Assembly (NCBI RefSeq): GCF_016863255.1 | Contig: NZ_BOON01000031.1 | Location: forward strand, 62,001 to 126,000 | Direction: 5' to 3' | Source: Planosporangium mesophilum | Lineage (GTDB): Bacteria; Actinomycetota; Actinomycetes; Mycobacteriales; Micromonosporaceae | Length of the DNA stretch: 64,000 nucleotides | In this document: in pieces, positions 24,974 to 33,657 of the stretch | Numbering within the stretch: the stretch's first letter is position 1 | How the letters are laid out: every line of letters begins with the position of its first letter | Program-made: the position numbers and the translations under genes | Notes under the pieces: generated by a model | Seen by the model: only the letters and a program-made list of their open reading frames with translations | What the model was told of the DNA's origin: nothing | The model's database searches: none

Positions 24974-26038
24974 ATGACGACGACCTCGACCGACCGGCCG
25001 CCGGTCCCCCGCCCCGCGAGGCTGCCCTCGCGGGGCGGGGGGCGGCGCCTCCGGCTGGGCCCGCTCCCGCTGCGCTACGTCGCCGCCAAGGTCGGCGGTG
25101 CCGCGGTGAGCCTGATCGCCGTGATGCTCACCGCCTTCTTCCTATTCAAGATCCTGCCCGGAGACCCGGTACGGGCCATCACCCACGGCATACCGACCAG
25201 CCCGGAGCAGCTGGCGCACCTGCGGCACCAGTTCGGCCTGGACAAGCCGCTGGCGGCCCAGTTCGGCGACTACGCCGTCCGGATCCTGCACGGCGACCTC
25301 GGCATCTCGTACCAGTACAAGACGTCGGTCGCCGGGCTCATCGGCGAACACCTGTGGCCGACGATCTACCTGGTCGGCACCGCGACCGTGCTGTCGGCGG
25401 CGCTCGGCCTGCGGGTCGGCATCCGCAGCGCCTGGCGCCACGGCAGCACCGGCGACCGGGTCAACACCGGCGTCGCCCTCGCGCTCTGGTCCGTGCCGAC
25501 GTTCTGGCTGGGCCTGCTGTTCATCATCGTGTTCGCGACCGGGATCGGCCCGATCCCGGGGCTGTTCCCCACCGGCGGGATGAGCACCCCCGGTACCGAG
25601 GGCTTCGTCGCGGTGCTCGTCGACCACCTGCGTCACCTGGTGCTGCCCTGCCTGACCCTGGTCGCCGTCATCTACGCGCAGTACGTGCTCACGATGCGGG
25701 CGTCCCTGCTGGACGAGATGGGCAGCGACTACCTCACGACCGCGCGGGCCAAGGGGCTGCGCGACGACGACGTCCGGCGCCGCCACGCGGTACCGAACGC
25801 GCTGCTGCCGACCGTGACGGTCTTGTTCATCAACATCGGTCGCGTGGTGTCCGGATCGATCCTGGTGGAGACCATCTTCTCCTGGCCGGGGCTGGGCAGC
25901 CTGTTCTACGAGGCGCTGACCGTACCCGACCTGCCCCTGCTCGAAGGGCTGTTCATCGTCTTCTCCGGTGCGGTGATCCTCATGAATCTGCTCGCCGACC
26001 TGCTGTACCCGGTTCTCGACCCCAGGGTGCGTACGTGA
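24974..26038 (+). CDS. ABC transporter permease (DppB/OppB type)
   Basis: 354 residues. Cytoplasmic Pro/Arg-rich start, then six hydrophobic helices. DppB signatures: FKILPGDPVRAITHG with LRHQFGLDKPLAAQFGDY early, and the EAA loop YLTTARAKGLRDDDVRRRHAVPNALLPTVT. 10 bp downstream of the binding-protein gene and overlapping the next permease by one base (TGATG). Confidence 0.9.
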   Translation: MTTTSTDRPPVPRPARLPSRGGGRRLRLGPLPLRYVAAKVGGAAVSLIAVMLTAFFLFKILPGDPVRAITHGIPTSPEQLAHLRHQFGLDKPLAAQFGDYAVRILHGDLGISYQYKTSVAGLIGEHLWPTIYLVGTATVLSAALGLRVGIRSAWRHGSTGDRVNTGVALALWSVPTFWLGLLFIIVFATGIGPIPGLFPTGGMSTPGTEGFVAVLVDHLRHLVLPCLTLVAVIYAQYVLTMRASLLDEMGSDYLTTARAKGLRDDDVRRRHAVPNALLPTVTVLFINIGRVVSGSILVETIFSWPGLGSLFYEALTVPDLPLLEGLFIVFSGAVILMNLLADLLYPVLDPRVRT

Positions 26039-26949
26039 TGACCGCGGTCACGACGGCAGCGAGCACGCGGCGGATCGCCTGGACCCGCCGGCGCCGGTCG
26101 CTGGCCCGGTTCTGCCGGGAGTACGCGAAGAGCCGGGCGGGGATGTTCGGGCTGTGCGTCCTGGTGCTCGCCGGTGGCGCGGCGGTCGCGGCGCCGCTGT
26201 TCATCAGCGCCCACGAGCTCAGCGCCGTCTACGCGCCGGGCAGCCCGCTCCGACCGCCCTCAGCGCGCTTCCCGCTCGGTACCGACGGGTACGGCCGCTC
26301 GATGGTGGCCGTCACGGTCTGGGGCGCGCGGATCTCCCTGACCGTCGGCTTCCTCGCCACGTTCATGTCGATCGGTATCGGCACGCTCGTCGGCATCACC
26401 GCCGCCCACTTCCGGGGCTGGGCGGACACCGTCCTGATGCGGGTGACCGACTGGTTCCTGGTCCTGCCGACCCTCGTCCTCGCCGCCGCGCTGGCCAGCG
26501 TGCTGCCGCGCGGCGTGACGACCGTCGTGGTGGCGATCGGCGTCACCTGCTGGGCCACGACCGCCCGGCTGGTCCGGTCGCAGACCCTGACCGTCGAGTC
26601 CCGGCCGTACATCGAGCGCGCCACGGCGCTCGGCGCCGGCCACTGGCACGTGATGACCCGCCACGTCCTGCCGAACGTGATGCCGCTGGTCCTGGCCCAG
26701 ACCACCCTCATCGTCTCGGAGGCGATCCTGCTGGAGGCCACCCTGGCGTTCCTCGGCCTGAGCGACCCGACCAAGGTCTCCTGGGGTACGACGCTGCAAC
26801 TCGCCCGGCAGGTGGGCGCGGTCAGCGCCGGCGACTGGTGGGTCCTGCTGCCACCCGGGCTCGCGATCGCCGCGGTGGCCCTGGCCTTCAGCCTGTGTGG
26901 ACGGACCATGGAGTCGGTGCTCAACCCCCGGCTGCGGGAGCGCGCATGA
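26038..26949 (+). CDS. ABC transporter permease (DppC/OppC type)
   Basis: 303 residues from the ATG at 26038. N-terminal basic segment, six helices, PLGTDGYGRSMVAVTVWGARISL (OppC signature) and the EAA loop YIERATALGAGHWHVMTRHVLPN, then FLGLSDPTKVSWGTTL. Pairs with the preceding permease. Start and stop overlaps with both neighbours indicate translational coupling. Confidence 0.9.
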   Translation: MTAVTTAASTRRIAWTRRRRSLARFCREYAKSRAGMFGLCVLVLAGGAAVAAPLFISAHELSAVYAPGSPLRPPSARFPLGTDGYGRSMVAVTVWGARISLTVGFLATFMSIGIGTLVGITAAHFRGWADTVLMRVTDWFLVLPTLVLAAALASVLPRGVTTVVVAIGVTCWATTARLVRSQTLTVESRPYIERATALGAGHWHVMTRHVLPNVMPLVLAQTTLIVSEAILLEATLAFLGLSDPTKVSWGTTLQLARQVGAVSAGDWWVLLPPGLAIAAVALAFSLCGRTMESVLNPRLRERA

Positions 26950-27977
26950 CACAGCCCGGCCGGGCGCCAGAGGCGCGGCCCGACAAGGCGCCTACGGCGC
27001 AGCTGCTCGACATCCGGAACCTGACGGTCACCTACCGCACCGGCGGCGGCCCGCTCCCGGCGGTACGCGGAGTGGACCTCAGCCTCGCCGCCGGGCAGAA
27101 GCTCGGCCTGGCCGGCGAGTCCGGCTGCGGCAAGTCCACCCTGGCCGCGTCGGTACTGCGGCTGCTCCCGCCCGGTACGACCACCACCGGCGAGATCCTG
27201 CTCGGCGGCGAGGACGTGCTCACCATGGGCTGGAGTCGGCTGCGGGCGGTCCGCTGGGCCGGGGCGTCGATCGTCTTCCAGGGCGCGATGCACTCGCTCA
27301 ACCCGGTACGCCGCATCGCCCACCAGATCGCCGAGCCGATCCTGCTGCACGACAAGGTCTCCGAGACCCTCGCCCACGAGCGCGTCGCCGTCCTTCTGGA
27401 ACAGGTCGGGCTGGCCGCGGCCCGCGCGTCGGCGTACCCGCACGAACTCTCCGGCGGCCAGCGGCAGCGGGTGATGATCGCGATGGCGCTGGCCTGCTCC
27501 CCCAACCTGATCGTGGCCGACGAGCCGACCACCGCCCTGGACGTGATGGTGCAGGCGCAGATCCTGCGCCTCATCGGCGACCTGGTCGCCGCGCAGGGCA
27601 TCAGCCTGTTGATGATCAGCCACGACCTGGCCGTACTGGCGCAGACCTGCGACCGGCTCGCGGTGATGTACGCCGGCCGGATCGTCGAGGACGGGCCGGC
27701 GCACCAGGTCTTCACCGACGGCCGGCACCCGTACACCCGGGCGCTGGCCGCCGCGTTCCCTCGGATCGGCGACCCGTCGTCCCGGCGGGCCCCGCACGGC
27801 CTGCCCGGCGACCCGCCCGACCCGACCGCGCTGCCGACCGGCTGCGCCTTCCGGCCCCGGTGCCCGCTCGCGATCGAGACCTGCGCGCACGTCGATCCCG
27901 CGCTGTCGGTCGCCGGCCCCGGCCGGGCGGCGGCGTGCGTACACGTGACATCCGTACCGACCGGCGGGGAGCGGTGA
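26946..27977 (+). CDS. ABC transporter ATP-binding protein (DppD/OppD type)
   Basis: 343 residues. Walker A GESGCGKST, Q-loop IVFQGAMHSLNP (canonical QDP replaced by QGA, as in several actinobacterial OppD), signature LSGGQRQR, Walker B LIVADEPTTALD and H-loop ISHDL. The C-terminal oligopeptide-transporter extension contains CAFRPRCPLAIETC, typical of the [4Fe-4S]-cysteine tail of this family. ATG at 26946 overlaps the previous stop. Confidence 0.9.
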   Translation: MTQPGRAPEARPDKAPTAQLLDIRNLTVTYRTGGGPLPAVRGVDLSLAAGQKLGLAGESGCGKSTLAASVLRLLPPGTTTTGEILLGGEDVLTMGWSRLRAVRWAGASIVFQGAMHSLNPVRRIAHQIAEPILLHDKVSETLAHERVAVLLEQVGLAAARASAYPHELSGGQRQRVMIAMALACSPNLIVADEPTTALDVMVQAQILRLIGDLVAAQGISLLMISHDLAVLAQTCDRLAVMYAGRIVEDGPAHQVFTDGRHPYTRALAAAFPRIGDPSSRRAPHGLPGDPPDPTALPTGCAFRPRCPLAIETCAHVDPALSVAGPGRAAACVHVTSVPTGGER

Positions 27978-29065
27978 TGACCGAGCGGGTACCCGTGCTG
28001 AGCGCCCATGACCTGCGGGTCAGCTTTCCGGCCCGGCACGGCCACGGTGTCGCTCACGCCGTCGATCGCGTGAACCTCGACGTGTACCCCGGCGAGATCG
28101 TCGCGCTGGTCGGCGAGTCCGGGTGCGGCAAGACCACGCTCGCCCGTACCCTGCTGGGCCTGGAGAAGCCGGGTGGCGGCCAGGTGCTGCACCACGGCCA
28201 ACCGGTCCGGTACACCTCGCGCGGGCTCAAGGCGTACCGCCGCGACGTCCAACTGGTGCTCCAGGACCCCAGTGGCTCGCTGAACCCCCGGCACACCGTG
28301 TACGAGGCGGTCGCCGAGGGGCTGCGGATCCATGGCCACACGGCGCTGGGTGACTTCCCCGACGAGCAGGCGAAGGTCGCCGACGCGCTCGCCCGCGCGG
28401 GGCTGCGGCCGGCCGAGCGGTTCTTCCTGCGGTACCCCCACGAGCTGTCCGGCGGGCAGCGCCAGCGCGTGGTCATCGCCGGCGCCCTCGTCCTCGACCC
28501 CGCCATCCTCGTCGCCGACGAGCCGGTCGCCTCGCTCGACGCGTCGGTACGCGGGGAGATCCTCAAGCTGCTGCTCGGGCTGCGCGACGAGCGGGGGCTC
28601 TCCGCCCTCGTCGTCACCCACGACCTCGGGCTGGCGTGGAACATCGCCGACCGGGTCGCGGTCATGTACCTGGGCCGCATCGTGGAGACCGGGCCGGTCG
28701 AGAAGATCCTGACCGCGCCGGAGCACCCGTACACGCGGGCGCTGCTGTCGGTGCTTCCCGAGTCCGGGCTTTCCGAGGCCGGTGGAGCCGGGCCGACCAT
28801 CCTGACCGGCGAGGCGCCCGACCCGACCCGGATCCCGACCGGCTGCCGGTTCCATCCCCGCTGCCCGGTCGTCGCCAGTGGACGCGCCGCGGCCCTGGAC
28901 ATCGAGGCCGCGTGCCGCGGCCGTGACCTGCCGGTCCTGGACGGCGGCGGCGAAGCGCAGGTGGCCTGCCACGCGGTGGGGTCGGATGCGGGAGCGCCCG
29001 ACCTGAGAACGACGCCTACCCCGCGACCAGGCGCCGGTGCAGCGCCTCGGCGTCGCCGTCGCTGA
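27977..29065 (+). CDS. ABC transporter ATP-binding protein (DppF/OppF type)
   Basis: 362 residues. Walker A GESGCGKTT, QDPSGSLNPRHTV, signature LSGGQRQR, Walker B ILVADEPVASLD and H-loop THDLG. The C-terminal extension has PTGCRFHPRCPV. A Pro/Arg tail of about 30 residues extends past the family end and runs through the 3' end of the convergent kinase gene, so the two genes overlap by 50 bp tail to tail. Starts one base before the previous stop ends (TGATG). Last gene of the ABC operon. Confidence 0.9.
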   Translation: MTERVPVLSAHDLRVSFPARHGHGVAHAVDRVNLDVYPGEIVALVGESGCGKTTLARTLLGLEKPGGGQVLHHGQPVRYTSRGLKAYRRDVQLVLQDPSGSLNPRHTVYEAVAEGLRIHGHTALGDFPDEQAKVADALARAGLRPAERFFLRYPHELSGGQRQRVVIAGALVLDPAILVADEPVASLDASVRGEILKLLLGLRDERGLSALVVTHDLGLAWNIADRVAVMYLGRIVETGPVEKILTAPEHPYTRALLSVLPESGLSEAGGAGPTILTGEAPDPTRIPTGCRFHPRCPVVASGRAAALDIEAACRGRDLPVLDGGGEAQVACHAVGSDAGAPDLRTTPTPRPGAGAAPRRRRR

Positions 29066-30038
29066 GCTGCGGCAGGGCGGCCAGCCAGGCGGCGCCCGCC
29101 GCGCCGTCGCGGGACACGGCCACCTCGGCCCGCGACCAGCGCTCGGCGATCTCTTTCACCACCAGATCGTGTACCGGGGTCGAAGCGCCCAGGATCGCAC
29201 CGGCGAGCACGATCGGGGTGTCGGACGCCGCCGGCCGGGTCCGGGACAGCGTCGCCACCAGCATCCCGCCGGCGCGGCGCACGATCTCCTCGGCCACCGG
29301 GTCACCGGCGGCGCAGGCCCGCATCACCAGCGGCGCGAGGCCGGCCAGGGCGACGGGGGGCCGGTTGACCACCTCCTGGACGAGGGCGGCCGCGACGCGC
29401 CGCTCCGCCCGGTCCAGCCCGGGTTCGACCGATGCGGTACCGGCCGTGTCGGTCTCCGGCAGCACCTCGAAGTACCACTCCAGGACCAGGTCGGCCAGTT
29501 CGGTCGGGGCGGCGCGGCCGTCGATGGCGGCCAGGGTCGCGCGGACCGCCTGGCGGCCGATCCAGAACCCCGACCCGTCGTCACCGAGCAGCCAGCCGTA
29601 CCCGTCGTGGATGCGCACCGGCTCGCGGCCGCGTACCTCGGCGGCCACCGCACCGGTTCCGGCCAGCAGGATCGAGCCGGCGGGCCGGGCGGTACCCGCG
29701 GCGTAGGCCACCGCGACGTCGCTGACGACCTGTACCGGGCAGGTGAGGCCGGCGTCCCGCCAGATCCGCCCGAACACCTCGGCGGTGTGCGGCTCGGCGG
29801 CGTACTTACTCACCCCGGCCAGCCCGACGACGCACGCTCGTACCGCGGTGGGGTCGCTGCCGGCGAGCGCCGCGCCGAGGGCCTCGGCGACCCGTGCCGC
29901 GGCGACCTCGGCGCCGTGGGCCGAGGGGTTGCCCCCGGCCGCCGTACCCGACCCGAGGCGCTCGCCGTCGGAGGTGGCGAGCAGGGCGCGGGTACCCGTA
30001 CCGCCGATGTCGAGACCGAGAACCCGGAAGTCGGACAT
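29016..30038 (-). CDS. BadF/BadG-type kinase (N-acetylhexosamine kinase-like)
   Basis: 340 residues from the ATG at 30038 with AAGGAG upstream. Phosphate-binding loop LGLDIGGTGTRALLAT at residues 7-22, GNPSAHG, an ADP-site motif with SILLAGTGAVAAEVRG, then GYGWLLGDDGSGFWIGRQAV. This set is shared by mammalian NAGK and bacterial MurK-type kinases that phosphorylate GlcNAc or MurNAc. Located tail to tail with the peptide ABC operon and upstream-adjacent to a paralogue. A role in recycling amino sugars is inferred. Confidence 0.8.
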   Translation of the reverse strand: MSDFRVLGLDIGGTGTRALLATSDGERLGSGTAAGGNPSAHGAEVAAARVAEALGAALAGSDPTAVRACVVGLAGVSKYAAEPHTAEVFGRIWRDAGLTCPVQVVSDVAVAYAAGTARPAGSILLAGTGAVAAEVRGREPVRIHDGYGWLLGDDGSGFWIGRQAVRATLAAIDGRAAPTELADLVLEWYFEVLPETDTAGTASVEPGLDRAERRVAAALVQEVVNRPPVALAGLAPLVMRACAAGDPVAEEIVRRAGGMLVATLSRTRPAASDTPIVLAGAILGASTPVHDLVVKEIAERWSRAEVAVSRDGAAGAAWLAALPQLSDGDAEALHRRLVAG

Positions 30039-30198
30039 GCCCCGCGCGCTCCTTCGTCGTCCGACACGGCGCCGATGTGGCTTCCTGTGGAATCCTGCCA
30101 GACCCGACGGGCCAGGCCAAGCATTCACCGACATCCATCAGCGGGGCCTCCCCAAGGTCCGCCGGGTCAGGGCTGGGCGCCGTCGGATGTTGGCCGGG

Positions 30199-31221
30199 TC
30201 AGGGCCGCACCACGGGCGCGGGGGCGGTGAGCCGGGTGTGCGCGTCGACGTCCAGGCCCGGATTCAGCCGCTTCGCAGCCAGCCACGCCGCCCCGCCCGC
30301 GGGGCGTTCGGCGTGCAGCGGCTGACCGCCGTGGTGGCCGGCGAGGCGCCGGCCGACCTCGCGGCCGATCAGCCCGGTCCGGCCCAGCAGCGACCCGGCC
30401 AGTACCAGCGGCTCACCCGGGTCGTCGTCACCGGCCAGCGCGGTCGCGGTCTCCACCAGCAGGGTGACGGCCCGGTCCACGATCCGCTGGGCGACCCGGT
30501 CGCCGGCCTCGGCGGCCGCCGGTACGAGCGGAGCCAGCGCCGCCAGCGCGATCGGCGGCCCGTCGTAGACCGCGTCGCGCAGCAGCTCCACCTGCTCCCC
30601 CACCTCGGCCGGTACGTCGTCGTGGCCGGTCAGGGCGGCCAGTACGGCGTGGCGCAGCAGCGTCTGCTCGCCCCGCCGGTCGAGGGCGGCGAACACCGCG
30701 CGTACCGCCTGCCGGCCGATCCAGAACCCCGAGCCGTCGTCGCCCACGAGCCAGCCGTTGCCGTCGATGCGGTCGGTGACCTCCTCGCCGTCGATGCGGG
30801 CGGCGATCGACCCGGCCCCGGCGATCAGCACCGAGCCGGCGCGGGCGGGCGTACCGGCGGCGAAGGCGGCGACGGCGTCGGCCACGATCCGGATCGGACA
30901 GGTCAGCCCCGCCGCGGCCCACACCTGCGCCAGGGTCGCGGCCGAGGCGCCCCGGGAGAACCGCAGGACGCCGGCGGCGCCGACGACCACGCCGTCCACC
31001 TCGCCGGGATCGAATCCGGTCAGCGCGTGGGTGACCGCCGCCCGCAGGTGCTCGACGACCTCGGCCAGCGGCAGCGCGGTGGGGTTGGCCGAACCGGACC
31101 GCCCGGCGCCGACCGGGACGCCGTCCGCGGTCGCCAGTACGGCCTCGACGAGGCCGCTGTCGGCGTCGACCCCGAGGACCAGCGAGGCACGTGCCGACCC
31201 GCCCCTGGTCGTGCCGCGCAT
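30199..31221 (-). CDS. BadF/BadG-type paralogue with altered phosphate loop
   Basis: 340 residues, clearly homologous to the neighbour over GSVLIAGAGSIAARIDG, GNGWLVGDDGSGFWIGRQAVRAVFAA and SLLGRTGLI. The N-terminal phosphate loop reads LGVDADSGLVEAVLAT: the GGT of DIGGT is lost (D19-A-D-S-G). Without it ATP phosphate binding should be impaired, so this may be a sugar sensor, a pseudo-kinase or an enzyme with another phosphate donor. 160 bp upstream of the intact paralogue on the same strand. Confidence 0.75.
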   Translation of the reverse strand: MRGTTRGGSARASLVLGVDADSGLVEAVLATADGVPVGAGRSGSANPTALPLAEVVEHLRAAVTHALTGFDPGEVDGVVVGAAGVLRFSRGASAATLAQVWAAAGLTCPIRIVADAVAAFAAGTPARAGSVLIAGAGSIAARIDGEEVTDRIDGNGWLVGDDGSGFWIGRQAVRAVFAALDRRGEQTLLRHAVLAALTGHDDVPAEVGEQVELLRDAVYDGPPIALAALAPLVPAAAEAGDRVAQRIVDRAVTLLVETATALAGDDDPGEPLVLAGSLLGRTGLIGREVGRRLAGHHGGQPLHAERPAGGAAWLAAKRLNPGLDVDAHTRLTAPAPVVRP

Positions 31222-31354
31222 GGCGCCCCCCTTCGGAGCCGGGCAGTTGGCGCCGATATTAAGGGGACGGTGCCCGCTACGAGAAGACCGTCACCCGCGT
31301 CGGCGCCGCGACCCGGGCCCGGAATGCCCGGGCTCATAAAATCCACAAGAATCA

Positions 31355-31394
31355 AAGACTAGTCTTGACGACGTTGTCGGCCCGTGTGGATAGT
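31355..31394 (+). promoter_or_regulatory. Promoter with palindromic operator before the C39-peptidase operon
   Basis: TTGACG (31365-31370), an 18-bp spacer and GATAGT (31389-31394) form a good actinobacterial promoter. A perfect 12-bp palindrome AAGACTAGTCTT (31355-31366) overlaps the -35 box, the expected position of a repressor site. The start codon is 37 bp downstream of the -10 box. Confidence 0.6.
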
Positions 31395-31430
31395 CCTGAT
31401 AAGACCCGCGCCCCTCACGAGGGAGACCCC

Positions 31431-32819
31431 ATGCACGGCAGCTGGCACCGAGAACTCCCCGTGGTGGCGGCTCTGGCCGCCGTCCTGCTCACCGGCGGCG
31501 CGAGCCCCGCCGGCGCGACGACGAACGGCGCGACGACGAACGGCGCGGCGACGAACGACCCGGCGGCCACCACCAGCAAGGCCGCGACCGAAGCCCGGGT
31601 CGCGTTCCACGACTGGACCACGACGACGGACTTCGTCGCCGGTACCGCCCGGGGGGTCCTCCCCCTCCCCGGCCCGCGCCTCGGCATCGTCATCGGCCGC
31701 TCCGCCGGCACCACGACCTACCACGACCCGTACCTGAACACCGACCGCGGATACGACTACGGCACCTGGACGTCGCCGGTGCGACGGCTGGACTTCGGCG
31801 CGACCGAGATGGTCGCGTCCTGGAGCGCCCAGACGCCGCCGGGCACCTGGCTGAAGGTCGAGCTCAACGCGACGATGGAGGACGGCGCCGGTACCGGTTG
31901 GCTGGACATGGGGCACTGGGCCGCCGGCGACGGCGACATCCACCGGACGTCGGTCAGCCCGTCCGCCGCGCCCTACGGCGGGGTCGACACCGACACCTTC
32001 ACCACGTCCGCCGGTCACACGGTCCGCGCGTACCAGCTGCGGGTCACCCTGTACCGGGCGGCAGGCACGGCCGGCTCGCCCCGGCTGTGGCAGGTCGGCG
32101 CGTTCGCCTCGGCGACTCCCAACCGGACGGGCGTACCGACCAGCACGCCGGGGCCCGCCTCGGCGGCCGGTATCGAGCTGAAGGTCCCCCGGTACTCCCA
32201 GAACGTCCACGCCGGCCAGTACCCGGAGTGGGACGGTGGCGGCGAGGCCTGGTGCAGCCCCACCTCGACCGAGATGGTCGTCGAGTACTGGGGCAAGTAC
32301 CCGAGCAGGGAGCAGCTCGCCTTCGTCGACCCCGGCTACGCCGACCCGAGCGTCGACGTGGCGGCCCGCGCCACGTACGACTACGCCTACCAGGGCACCG
32401 GCAACTGGCCCTTCAACACCGGGTACGCCTCGAGCTACGGCCTGGACGGCCAGATCGTCCAGCTGCGCTCGCTGGACGACGTGGAGCGCCTCATCGCCGC
32501 CGGCATCCCGGTGATCACCTCGCAGTCGTTCGAGCGGGGCGAGATCGACGGCGCCGACTACCGGACCAACGGCCACCTCTGGGTCATCGTCGGGTTCACC
32601 AAGGCCGGCGACGTCGTCGTCAACGACCCGGCGTCGAACTCGAACCCGGAGGTCCGCAACGTCTACCCCCGGCGACAGTTCGAGACCGTGTGGCTGCGCA
32701 CCTCGTTCACCCGCCCGAACGGCTCGACCGGGCACGGTACCGGCGGTATCGCGTACGTCATCAAGCCGCACGACAAGCCGCTGCCGCCGGCCATCGACCC
32801 CGCCAACCCCTCCTGGTGA
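31431..32819 (+). CDS. Secreted C39-like (peptidase_C39_2) protein
   Basis: 462 residues from the ATG at 31431 with GGGAG upstream. Signal peptide, then an ATTNG repeat (31515-31559). An N-terminal beta-rich domain is followed by a C39-like papain-fold domain: VPRYSQNVHAGQYPEW, catalytic Cys in GGEAWCSPTSTEMVVEYW, His in TNGHLWVIVGF and Asn/Asp in VVVNDPASNSN. Extracellular cysteine peptidase or amidase acting on peptides, possibly of cell-wall origin. 4 bp before dppA, so co-transcribed with it. Confidence 0.83.
   Translation: MHGSWHRELPVVAALAAVLLTGGASPAGATTNGATTNGAATNDPAATTSKAATEARVAFHDWTTTTDFVAGTARGVLPLPGPRLGIVIGRSAGTTTYHDPYLNTDRGYDYGTWTSPVRRLDFGATEMVASWSAQTPPGTWLKVELNATMEDGAGTGWLDMGHWAAGDGDIHRTSVSPSAAPYGGVDTDTFTTSAGHTVRAYQLRVTLYRAAGTAGSPRLWQVGAFASATPNRTGVPTSTPGPASAAGIELKVPRYSQNVHAGQYPEWDGGGEAWCSPTSTEMVVEYWGKYPSREQLAFVDPGYADPSVDVAARATYDYAYQGTGNWPFNTGYASSYGLDGQIVQLRSLDDVERLIAAGIPVITSQSFERGEIDGADYRTNGHLWVIVGFTKAGDVVVNDPASNSNPEVRNVYPRRQFETVWLRTSFTRPNGSTGHGTGGIAYVIKPHDKPLPPAIDPANPSW
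31515..31559 (+). repeat. 15-bp in-frame repeat after the signal peptide
   Basis: Units 31515-31529 and 31530-31544 are identical; 31545-31559 is degenerate. They encode ATTNG, ATTNG and AATND at the mature N-terminus. Confidence 0.85.
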
Positions 32820-32823
32820 GCAC

Positions 32824-33657
32824 ATGCGGATCCTGATCTCGGCCGACATGGAGGGCGCCACCGGAGTGACCTGGCCCGCCGACGTCGAGCCGGGTACCGA
32901 GCAGTGGCAGCGGTGCCGGGTGATGTTCACGTCGGACGTGAACGCGGCGATCGCCGGGTTCTTCGACGGCGGCGCCGCCGAGGTGATCGTCAACGAGGCC
33001 CACGCGACCATGCGCAACCTGCTGCTGGAGGAGCTCGACCACCGGGCGAGCATGCTCACCGGCCGGCACAAGGACCTCAGCATGGTCGAGGGCATCCAGG
33101 ACCCGGCCGTCGACGGGGTCGCGTTCGTCGGGTACCACACCGGCGCCGGTACCGAGGGCGTGCTCGCCCACACGTACCTGGCCAACTCGATCACCGGCGT
33201 GTGGGTCGACGGCGAACCGGCCAGCGAGGGCCGGCTCAACGCGCTGGTCGCCGCCGGGTACGGGGTACCGGTCGTCCTCGTCACCGGCGACGACCGCGCT
33301 TGCGCCGACGCGGCTGGGTACGCCCCGGCGGCCGGTACCGTCGCGGTCAAGGACTACGTGAGCCGGTACGCCGCGGTGTGCCGGCCGCCGCAGGCCACGT
33401 ACGCCGCGATCCGCGCCGCGGCGAAGGAGGCGACGGCGCTGGCGGCGCGGCGGCAAGCCACAGGCGGGCGGGGGTACTCCGTCGAGGTGGAGTTCGACGC
33501 CGCGCACCTGGCCGGGGCCGCTGCGCTGGTACCGTCCGTGGAGCGCACGGGAGTACGCCGCGTCGCGTACCGCAGCCCCTCGGCCTACGACATGATCCGC
33601 TGCTTCAAGACGGTCACGACGATGGCGCACGCCGCGGTGGAGGCGCACTATGGCTGA
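32824..33657 (+). CDS. dppA: D-aminopeptidase, M55 family
   Basis: 277 residues. Starts MRILISADMEGATGV, the zinc-binding D-x-E of DppA, followed by GFFDGGAAEVIVNEAHATMRNLL, with the zinc histidine in FVGYHTGAG, and NGxxASExGRLNALVA-type DGEPASEGRLNALVAAGYG. DppA forms a decameric ring and removes N-terminal D-amino acids such as D-Ala from peptides. Sits between the C39-like protein and an M20 peptidase in one operon. This is strong support for D-amino-acid-containing, i.e. peptidoglycan-derived, peptides as substrate. Confidence 0.9.
   Translation: MRILISADMEGATGVTWPADVEPGTEQWQRCRVMFTSDVNAAIAGFFDGGAAEVIVNEAHATMRNLLLEELDHRASMLTGRHKDLSMVEGIQDPAVDGVAFVGYHTGAGTEGVLAHTYLANSITGVWVDGEPASEGRLNALVAAGYGVPVVLVTGDDRACADAAGYAPAAGTVAVKDYVSRYAAVCRPPQATYAAIRAAAKEATALAARRQATGGRGYSVEVEFDAAHLAGAAALVPSVERTGVRRVAYRSPSAYDMIRCFKTVTTMAHAAVEAHYG

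Noticed and set aside
23062-24975. Long minus-strand frame opposite the ABC binding protein
   Set aside because: Composition is Val/Arg/Gly-rich without domains. The plus strand encodes a clear SBP_bac_5 protein.
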